From Planctomycetaceae bacterium (GTDB lineage Bacteria; Planctomycetota; Planctomycetia; Pirellulales; Pirellulaceae), in assembly GCA_003455945.1 (NCBI GenBank), contig DMPQ01000412.1:1548-10275 (forward strand): a stretch of DNA of 8,728 nucleotides, given 5' to 3'. The translations under genes were made by a program, and so were the position numbers. Below the pieces are notes generated by a model that saw only the letters and a program-made list of their open reading frames with translations, did no database searches and had not been told where the DNA came from. Of the stretch, positions 1-5,158 are shown piece by piece. Numbering within the stretch: the stretch's first letter is position 1; each line of letters opens with the position of its first letter.

Positions 1-182
1 CCAATGTGGCCGGAACGATGCTGGCGACCTGTGCCCTGCTGCTCGGCCCCTGGATGTTCGTCTCGGCGCTGATCGGTCGCTGCTGGATCGGAGCTCCTTC
101 GGATCGGACGATTCTGGTCGTCGGGTTGTCGGTGATCGGAATCACGCTCACCCACTGGATCTATCGCCTGCTCGCCGGTTGA
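1..182 (+). CDS. C-terminal end of a small integral membrane protein (5' end outside window)
   Basis: An open frame entering from the left edge (first whole codon at base 3) ends with TGA at 180-182 and gives 59 residues. It contains two hydrophobic stretches typical of membrane helices: one from about MLATCALLLG to MFVSALIG, and one from ILVVGLSVIG to the C-terminus. They are separated by a short polar loop (RCWIGAPSDR). The protein ends almost directly after the last helix with HWIYRLLAG. The family cannot be told from this fragment. It could be the tail of a multi-pass transporter or a small membrane protein. It lies 58 bases upstream of the next gene in the same direction, so co-transcription is possible. 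Confidence 0.6.
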   Translation, partial: NVAGTMLATCALLLGPWMFVSALIGRCWIGAPSDRTILVVGLSVIGITLTHWIYRLLAG

Positions 183-197
183 CGTCCTTCGGACGTT
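181..197 (+). terminator. Short hairpin at the stop codon of the first gene
   Basis: ACGTCC at 182-187 pairs perfectly with GGACGT at 191-196 around a TTC loop, and a G-T wobble at 181/197 can extend the stem. The stem begins inside the stop codon. No T-run follows, so this is weak as a classical Rho-independent terminator. It may protect the mRNA 3' end or be a chance inverted repeat. Confidence 0.22.
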
Positions 198-225
198 CGG
201 CCGCTTGACGGCGTTCCGAACGACC

Positions 226-233
226 AAGGAGGG
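226..233 (+). promoter_or_regulatory. Strong Shine-Dalgarno deciding the start at 241
   Basis: AAGGAGGG lies 7 bases before ATG 241 and matches the anti-Shine-Dalgarno sequence well. It favours ATG 241 over the in-frame upstream TTG at 205, which would place this purine tract inside the coding region. Confidence 0.75.
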
Positions 234-240
234 TCGCAGG

Positions 241-897
241 ATGAGGCAGCGACGTTCGTTTCGCCGATCGCTCTTGCTCTGGTCGGTCGTCGCGGGAGCG
301 ATCCTCCCGAGCTTCGGCTGCATCGGCATGGGATCGCAGCTCCTGTACGTCCTCGTCGGCCACAAGCAGAAGGCGGAGTACGACGACCTGAAGGATCAGC
401 GCGTCGCGATCGCCGTCTTGTCCGATGGTCGCGGCGTCGGTCCCGACTACTCGATGCAGGTGCTGGCGCAGCTGATCGAGGCGCGATTGGGGATGGAATA
501 CAAGAAGAAGATCGAGCTGATTCCGCAGCTCGAAGTCTCGGGGGCGATCGACGAGCGCTCGCGCGACCCCGACTTCATCGCGATCGGCCAGTCGCTCCGC
601 GCCGACAAGGTGATCACCGTCGAGGTCGCGGACTATCACCTGCGGGCCGGCGGGACGCTGTATCGCGGGAGCTGCATGTATTCGGTGCGCGTCTTCGACA
701 TCAAGGAAGGGAAGCAGGTCTTCAAGCGAGGCCCGATTCCGTTCTCGTATCCGACCGAAGGTTCCCCCGCGATCGACACGACCGAGACGCAGTTCGAGCA
801 GATGTACCTGTCCGAACTGAGCTACCGGATCGCCCGCTACTTCTACGACTACGAAGTGCGAGACGATTACGGCCGCGACGCGATCGCGTATCGCTGA
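241..897 (+). CDS. Probable secreted/lipid-anchored protein of unknown function, 218 aa
   Basis: The N-terminus looks like an export signal. An Arg-rich n-region (MRQRRSFRRS) is followed by a hydrophobic core (LLLWSVVAGAIL) and then PSFGC, with Cys at residue 27. SFGC is a poor match to the classical lipobox because Ser occupies the -3 position, so lipidation is possible but not certain. The mature part alternates beta-like and helical stretches: RVAIAVLSDG near residues 54-63, an amphipathic helix MQVLAQLIEARLG near 72-84, a second strand/helix pair (KVITVEVADYHL), and a strand pair around SVRVFDIKEGKQVF. This order recalls the CsgG/LpoB/DUF799-like fold of envelope lipoproteins, but only by general resemblance. 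No catalytic motif is visible. ATG 241 was chosen because of the Shine-Dalgarno at 226-233. The gene uses no TTA, CTA or TCA codon. Its function is unknown, and an envelope location is the safest inference. Confidence 0.85.
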   Translation: MRQRRSFRRSLLLWSVVAGAILPSFGCIGMGSQLLYVLVGHKQKAEYDDLKDQRVAIAVLSDGRGVGPDYSMQVLAQLIEARLGMEYKKKIELIPQLEVSGAIDERSRDPDFIAIGQSLRADKVITVEVADYHLRAGGTLYRGSCMYSVRVFDIKEGKQVFKRGPIPFSYPTEGSPAIDTTETQFEQMYLSELSYRIARYFYDYEVRDDYGRDAIAYR

Positions 898-916
898 GCC
901 GACTTGGCGAAGGTCA

Positions 917-947
917 GAGCGACACCGGCCCGATGTCGGTGTCGCTC
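917..947 (+). terminator. 11-bp hairpin 20 bases after the 241-897 gene
   Basis: GAGCGACACCG at 917-927 pairs perfectly with CGGTGTCGCTC at 937-947 around a 9-base loop. The position just after a stop codon and the length of the stem suggest a transcript end. Only a short CTTTCC follows rather than a T-run, so intrinsic termination is uncertain. An mRNA 3'-protecting stem is an alternative. Confidence 0.45.
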
Positions 948-1111
948 CGCGCTTTCCGCTCGGCACTCCCCTCCCCCGCGTCCCCCGTCTCGCCATCCTC
1001 GGGCCGCGACGCGCTCTCGGACCTCGGCAGCGCGATCGTACCTCGCCGAGCCCCCTCCCGTGTCAGGCATCTGCTAGCACTCGCTGCGCGCTCGGCGCGA
1101 GTCATTCGTCT

Positions 1112-1139
1112 TTGCCGACCTCGGGGGATGGGTTAGAAC
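1112..1139 (+). promoter_or_regulatory. Weak sigma70-like promoter candidate before the giant coiled-coil gene
   Basis: TTGCCG (1112-1117) and TAGAAC (1134-1139) are separated by 16 bases, each matching the -35 and -10 consensus at 4 of 6 positions. They lie about 60 bases upstream of ATG 1201, in the least GC-rich part of the spacer. Planctomycete promoters are poorly modelled by the E. coli consensus, so this is only a candidate. Confidence 0.2.
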
Positions 1140-1185
1140 ACTCTTCCGATGCTGTCGCTTTTCAGGACGACGACGGTAGCACGGC

Positions 1186-1194
1186 AAGGAAGGG
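1186..1194 (+). promoter_or_regulatory. Shine-Dalgarno for ATG 1201
   Basis: AAGGAAGGG ends 6 bases before ATG 1201. It supports that start and shows that the N-terminus of the large protein is not missing an upstream domain through a wrong start call. Confidence 0.65.
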
Positions 1195-1200
1195 CCTTCG

Positions 1201-4200
1201 ATGCGACTGGAACGGATTGGTCTTCGGGACCGGGATGGGGATCGTCATTGGACGACCGAAACGCTCGACGGACGCGTGATCGCCTGGTGGCATCCGTCGC
1301 CGACGCGGCGTGACGAGTTCGGCAGCTGGTTCGGAGGGCTCGGCCAGTCCCGTTCCCGATCGATCGATCCGCTCGACGAAGCGCTTGACGGGGTACCGGT
1401 CGGTCGGATCGAGGCGCGTCTGAAGCAGGACGGTCGGACTCGCGTCGCCAGCCGCTCGCACGATCGGCTCGGCTGGTGGTTCGACGATGCTGCCGCACCG
1501 CAGCGGATCGGCGACGAACTCTCCGCCTACCTTCGCCCCGACCAGCCCGATTCGGTTCACGAGAGTTGGATCGCGCCGCTGGCTCATGAACTCGCCGGCA
1601 GCTCCACCACCGTCGTCGACGAGCGCGGCACGTCGATCGGGCGAGCCGACTACGAACGCTGGCTGGACGACGCGTCTCGACTGCGCCGGCATCTGGACGA
1701 ACTGATCGCCGAGCGGGATCGCCTGCGCGCCCGTTGGGAGAGCGAGCGGGATGCCGACCGGGAGCGGATCGCAGCGCTCCGTTCCGAGTTGGCGGCGACC
1801 GAGCGCGAGATCGCCGATTCGGAAGCACGGCTGTCGTCGTTGCGTCTCGAGATCGACGGCGTCGAGCGTCGCGAAGGGGCGCTGCGCGCCGAGCTGCGCG
1901 GTCTTCCCGAAACGATCGAGCGGCGGATCGTGACGCCCAATCCGCTGCTGGCTCGACTCGAACGGATCGATCGCCGTCTGCTCTCGTGGCGCAAGGCGCA
2001 GCAGCGCATCGAGCGCGGAATCGATCGGGCGCGGGCCGAGTTGACCGACATCGCCATCGCGGCGGATGGAGCGGCCGAGGCGGCGTTCCAGCGGATCCGT
2101 CGCGGGTTGTTCGACTTCGAGGCATCGGCCGAATCGATCCTGCGTCTGGCTCATCGCCTCGAGCTTCAGTGGCCTGCCGGCAGCGAACGTCGCATGCCGG
2201 CCGAAGGGGAACTGAAGGCGACCTGCGAAAGTCTGTACGACGAACTCCATCGGCTGCACGAGCGACTGGCTCAGCGTCACGCCGCGCTGGCTCGTCGCGA
2301 CATCCTGCTGCGTCTCAGGCACCTGCGCCGATTGCAGCGGGATATCGCTCGTCATCTGAACGCGCTGCTCGCCGGTCGCGAGCGGACGGTCGAAGAGCTG
2401 TCGCGCTCCGGCGTGTCGGCCGAACTGCTCGGCTTGCGGGCTCAGCAGGGCTTCTGCCGCTGCGCTCGCGAGGACGGCTACGTCGGAACCTGCACGGCGG
2501 AATTGGCCGGCTCGTGCGCGACGTCGGTCGTCGAGCGGATTCCTTCGGCTCGTCGCGCCGAAGTGGTCGAGGCGCTGCGGATCGAGGCGGAGCGTCTCCG
2601 TTCGCTGCGAGGGCGTCTGGCCGCCGACGAACCGACTCGGCGCGAGCTGGAGCGGCGTCGCGAGGGACTCGAGCGGCAGCTGCGCGACCTCGAGAACGGC
2701 GACCGTCCGACCGAGGCGACTCGGGCGCTCGAGCGATTGCGCGAGGAGATCGATCGAGGCGAGGAGCATTATCGCTCGCTGCTGACTCAGATCGCGCGGT
2801 ACGAGCGGGGGCGAGCGGTCCGCCGCACCGATCGACTCGAACGAGCCGCGAAGTGGGTGGCGCGAGTCACCTGCGGTCGCTGGACGAGCGTAGCGGCCGA
2901 CGCCGCCGGGACTCGCCTGATCGTCGCCGATGCTTCCGGGACCTGGCACGACTGGTCGTCGCTGGCGATCGAGGGGCGACGCGGTGTCGCGCTCGGTCTC
3001 TGCCTGGCCTGGAATGCCGAACGAGGTGCCGACGGCATCTGGCCGACCGTCATCGCGCTCCCGTCGCTCCCCGACGCTTGGCAGATCGCCGCGGATGACG
3101 CGGTGCGCGATTCGGCGACGATCGGAGCGCCGATCTGGCTGCTCGGACTCGATCACGATCGTCTTCGGTCGTGGCGCAGCGTCGATGCGATTCGCGTGCT
3201 TCCCGAATGGTCGGCCGAGCTGCCGCCGCGGATCATCGAACCGATCCGCCGTCCCGAACCGATGCCGCTCCCGCGGGCCGTCGAGCAGCGGGTGGTGGTG
3301 CATCGAACCAACAACACCGATGCGGAAGAGTTCCCGGGGGAGTTTCGCGATCAGCTGATGGCTCGTCGGCCGGTCGCCGAGAACGCGACCTGGACGACCG
3401 AATCGCAGATCGAGGCGTACTCGACCGGCGATCGTCTCGACCGGATCGACGATCCCGAGGCGTGGATCGGCCAATGGCTCGAGGAGGATGATCTCGACGG
3501 CGAGCGACCTTCTGCCTCCTCGTCCGATGCGTTCGGTCTCTGGAGCGGGCGATCGCTCGAAACGGGCGAGCTCGTTTCGGTCGCTCTCCGCCGCTGGTTG
3601 GCGTCGCAGTCGATCACGACCTGGGGCGAGCTGGCGCGAGCCGATCGGAATCGACTGGTCGAGGGACAGCCGCTGGTCGCCTGGACCGATCGGATCGCCC
3701 CGTGGCATGCGACCGCGATGCTGCTGTGCGACGGCGTCGTCGATCGACCGTTCGATGCTCTGATCCTCGCTCATTGCGGCATCGACTCGATGAATGCCCT
3801 GCGTGCGACTCGCCCCTTCGATCTGCTGCAGCGGATTCGGGCGCTCCGCGAGACGGAGGACGGACGGCGTCTGTTGGCGGGCGGCACCGACGATGAACTG
3901 TCGCGGTTGTGCGCCTGGGTCAAGACGCTCGAGCTCGCCCGACCGCTGCACGAGTTCGGCTATCGGGATGTCGAGATCGATCACGAAGGGCCGAGCGATC
4001 GATCGCCGCGCGACGGCGACCGACGCGAGCGGCGGGACGAACGGGACGATCGCCAGGAGCGGGCCGAACGGCCTTCGACGAGCGACGCTCGTTCGCGATC
4101 CGATCGAGCCGAACGCGAATCTCGCTCCGAGACGGAGTCGCGCGGCGACCGTCCGACGCGCAGCGAGCGCTCCTCCGGTGCGGAGCGTCCCGAGGGGACC

Positions 4201-4809
4201 GAGCGTGAAGCGCGTCGCGAACGCCGCCGACGCGAGCGCGATGCGAATGGCGAGAGCTCCGAATCCGAATCGCGCAGCGAGCGAAAGGCCACCGTCCGTT
4301 TCGATCGTCGTCATGCCGATCCTTCGTCTCGCGCCGCCTCGATCGCGACTCGCACCGATCGCAGCGAGCGGATGCGGTTCTTCCTCGAGGTCGATCAGGA
4401 CATCGAGTCGGCGCCGTCGATCGGGCCGCGCAGCGCCGAGCGTTTTCGCGAGATCGGAGTGCGGACCGTCGGTCAGCTCCTGAAGGGGGACGCGGACGAG
4501 ATCGCCGAGCGCCTCGGGCTCTCTCGCGTCGACGGCGACACCGTCCTTGCGTGGCAGCAGCAGACCGAGCTGGTCTGTCGCGTGCCGAATCTGCGAGGTC
4601 ATGACGCGCAGTTGCTGGTCGCCTGCGGCGTCGAGACGGCGGAGCAGCTCGCTGCAGCCGACGTCGATCGGCTGCTCGGTAAGGTCCGTCCTTTCGCTCT
4701 CGGTTCCGAAGGTCAGCGTCTGCTCCGCAAGGCGCCGGTTCCGGACCGGAACGAAGTGTCGGACTGGATCCGCTGGGCCCAGAACACGCGCGCCCTGCGA
4801 GTCGCCTGA
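1201..4809 (+). CDS. Giant coiled-coil protein: degenerate YhaN/Rad50/SMC-like ATPase fused to DUF4332-type HhH modules, 1202 aa
   Basis: Residues 1-135 follow the order of a YhaN-type ATPase N-lobe: an opening MRLERIGLR strand, a DGRVIAWW strand at about 23-30, and a helix with FGSWFGGL. The segment SVHESWIAPLAHELAG (about 118-133) corresponds to the 'vFafgLrEL' segment of that family. The P-loop position (31-39) reads HPSPTRRDE, with no GxxxxGK[ST]. Residues about 155-245, 255-300, 340-400 and 445-545 are heptad-rich coiled coil. Between the last two sits a four-cysteine cluster (C419, C421, C431, C439). Residues about 545-680 resemble the C-lobe: AKWVARVTCGRW, then a signature-helix-like LAIEGRRGVALGLCLAW (588-604), then a Walker-B-like strand PTVIALP (615-621) without the acidic pair. 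Residues about 790-925 look like a first helix-hairpin-helix region. Residues 929-1058 are an Arg/Ser/Asp/Glu linker. Residues 1060-1202 are a clearer DUF4332-type tandem HhH (SIGPRSAERFREIGVRTVGQLL). The likely role is structural and DNA-associated, probably without ATP hydrolysis. No partner nuclease gene is adjacent. The coding assignment is very firm; the ATPase ancestry is inference. Confidence 0.93.
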   Translation: MRLERIGLRDRDGDRHWTTETLDGRVIAWWHPSPTRRDEFGSWFGGLGQSRSRSIDPLDEALDGVPVGRIEARLKQDGRTRVASRSHDRLGWWFDDAAAPQRIGDELSAYLRPDQPDSVHESWIAPLAHELAGSSTTVVDERGTSIGRADYERWLDDASRLRRHLDELIAERDRLRARWESERDADRERIAALRSELAATEREIADSEARLSSLRLEIDGVERREGALRAELRGLPETIERRIVTPNPLLARLERIDRRLLSWRKAQQRIERGIDRARAELTDIAIAADGAAEAAFQRIRRGLFDFEASAESILRLAHRLELQWPAGSERRMPAEGELKATCESLYDELHRLHERLAQRHAALARRDILLRLRHLRRLQRDIARHLNALLAGRERTVEELSRSGVSAELLGLRAQQGFCRCAREDGYVGTCTAELAGSCATSVVERIPSARRAEVVEALRIEAERLRSLRGRLAADEPTRRELERRREGLERQLRDLENGDRPTEATRALERLREEIDRGEEHYRSLLTQIARYERGRAVRRTDRLERAAKWVARVTCGRWTSVAADAAGTRLIVADASGTWHDWSSLAIEGRRGVALGLCLAWNAERGADGIWPTVIALPSLPDAWQIAADDAVRDSATIGAPIWLLGLDHDRLRSWRSVDAIRVLPEWSAELPPRIIEPIRRPEPMPLPRAVEQRVVVHRTNNTDAEEFPGEFRDQLMARRPVAENATWTTESQIEAYSTGDRLDRIDDPEAWIGQWLEEDDLDGERPSASSSDAFGLWSGRSLETGELVSVALRRWLASQSITTWGELARADRNRLVEGQPLVAWTDRIAPWHATAMLLCDGVVDRPFDALILAHCGIDSMNALRATRPFDLLQRIRALRETEDGRRLLAGGTDDELSRLCAWVKTLELARPLHEFGYRDVEIDHEGPSDRSPRDGDRRERRDERDDRQERAERPSTSDARSRSDRAERESRSETESRGDRPTRSERSSGAERPEGTEREARRERRRRERDANGESSESESRSERKATVRFDRRHADPSSRAASIATRTDRSERMRFFLEVDQDIESAPSIGPRSAERFREIGVRTVGQLLKGDADEIAERLGLSRVDGDTVLAWQQQTELVCRVPNLRGHDAQLLVACGVETAEQLAAADVDRLLGKVRPFALGSEGQRLLRKAPVPDRNEVSDWIRWAQNTRALRVA
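3985..4374 (+). other. Mixed-charge low-complexity linker coding region (residues ~929-1058)
   Basis: This segment of the 1202-residue protein consists mostly of Arg, Ser, Asp and Glu in short dipeptides such as RS, RD, RE and SE, with few hydrophobic residues. It is predicted by eye to be disordered. It separates two helix-hairpin-helix regions. The codons are mostly CGN, GAN, AGC and TCN, giving a quasi-repetitive DNA sequence without exact tandem repeats that I could identify. Confidence 0.75.
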
Positions 4810-4832
4810 GAACGGGCGCCGTCGATCGACCG

Positions 4833-4865
4833 GCGGCGGTGAGATGGTCGAGATCTCTCCGCCGC
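4833..4865 (+). terminator. Strong hairpin 23 bases after the giant gene
   Basis: GCGGCGGTGAGAT (4833-4845) pairs with ATCTCTCCGCCGC (4853-4865) at 12 of 13 positions, with a single T-T mismatch (4840/4858) and a 7-base loop. Its strength and placement fit a transcript end. No T-run follows. Confidence 0.5.
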
Positions 4866-4935
4866 AGTCGCTCGGTCGTATTCCGGTCTCGAGAAAGGGG
4901 ATCGACGAGCGACATCGGCATCGAATCGGTGCCGA

Positions 4936-4985
4936 CCGGCCCTTGCCGATCCGAGCTCGGACCGTACGAGACGGTCGGCAGCCGG
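4936..4985 (+). promoter_or_regulatory. Long bulged hairpin candidate in the proS leader
   Basis: CCGGC (4936-4940) pairs with GCCGG (4981-4985), and TGCCGA (4944-4949) with TCGGCA (4975-4980). That makes 11 pairs interrupted by one 3-base bulge. The apical part offers competing pairings, including the palindrome CCGAGCTCGG (4951-4960) and GACCGT/ACGGTC (4960-4965 with 4971-4976). It could be a regulatory RNA fold or a by-product of GC-rich, palindrome-rich sequence. Confidence 0.25.
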
Positions 4986-5000
4986 CCTGTCGAGCGAACC

Positions 5001-5025
5001 GGGGGATCGGTACGATTGATCCCCT
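5001..5025 (+). terminator. Terminator- or attenuator-like hairpin upstream of proS
   Basis: GGGGATC (5002-5008) pairs perfectly with GATCCCC (5018-5024), and a G-T wobble at 5001/5025 extends the stem; the loop is 9 bases. TGTTTC follows directly, a weak T-tract but the best one in this region. It sits 134 bases before the proS start, so it could end read-through from the large gene or act as a leader attenuator. Confidence 0.35.
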
Positions 5026-5081
5026 GTTTCGACCCTTCGTCGGTCCTCTCGCGCGGTCGTTCGGCCGCGATCCGTAGGACT

Positions 5082-5110
5082 CGTCTCCCGATTCGATCCG
5101 TCGGGAGATG
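5082..5110 (+). promoter_or_regulatory. Hairpin just upstream of the proS start
   Basis: TCTCCCGA (5084-5091) pairs perfectly with TCGGGAGA (5101-5108) around a 9-base loop. A G-T and a C-G pair extend it to 10 pairs. The distal arm contains the rejected upstream ATG (5108). The stem ends 48 bases before the chosen proS start, so it would not itself hide the AGGGAG at 5141-5146. Confidence 0.3.
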
Positions 5111-5158
5111 CCGTGCGCCGTCGACCGGTCCTCTGCCCCCAGGGAGTTCCTCGCCCCC

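Larger units (their letters stand above)
898..1200. other. Intergenic spacer, 303 bases
   Basis: No convincing gene lies here. Short open frames on both strands lack ribosome binding sites and read as low-complexity Arg/Ser/Pro/Ala sequence. The spacer holds an 11-bp hairpin near its left end (917-947), a weaker CTCGGC/GCCGAG inverted repeat (1023-1028 with 1045-1050), a weak promoter-like pair (1112-1139), and the Shine-Dalgarno of the following gene (1186-1194). The middle (about 950-1110) shows nothing recognisable. Confidence 0.6.
4810..5158 (+). promoter_or_regulatory. Non-coding, inverted-repeat-rich region between the giant gene and proS (349 bases)
   Basis: No credible gene lies here. 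The in-frame ATG at 5108 would extend ProS by 17 residues of unrelated sequence and has no properly spaced ribosome binding site. From left to right the region holds these stems: 4833-4865 (12 of 13 pairs), 4915-4935 (9 pairs including one G-T, loop AAT), 4936-4985 (bulged stem with CCGGC/GCCGG and TGCCGA/TCGGCA), 5001-5025 (GGGGATC/GATCCCC plus a G-T), 5052-5069 (CGCGG/CCGCG), and 5082-5110 (TCTCCCGA/TCGGGAGA core). The first probably ends the upstream transcript; the rest may be a proS leader structure. No T-box or other known riboswitch consensus was recognised. Confidence 0.4.

Noticed and set aside
148..996. A 282-codon minus-strand open frame opposite the 241-897 gene
   Set aside because: It is in register with the plus-strand gene, its translation shows no domain, and the plus strand has an ideal Shine-Dalgarno and an export signal.
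933..1136. A 67-residue plus-strand open frame in the first spacer
   Set aside because: Its start lies inside the loop and arm of the 917-947 hairpin, there is no ribosome binding site, and the composition is Ser/Arg/Ala/Pro-rich like random GC-rich sequence.
5108..5158. Upstream ATG extending ProS by 17 residues
   Set aside because: The extension is unrelated to the family N-terminus, the ATG lies in a predicted stem, and the purine-rich GGGAG directly abuts the ATG with no spacing.
4810..5158. T-box or known riboswitch upstream of proS
   Set aside because: Stems are present, but I could not find a T-box antiterminator consensus or any known riboswitch core, so only an unclassified structured leader is suggested.
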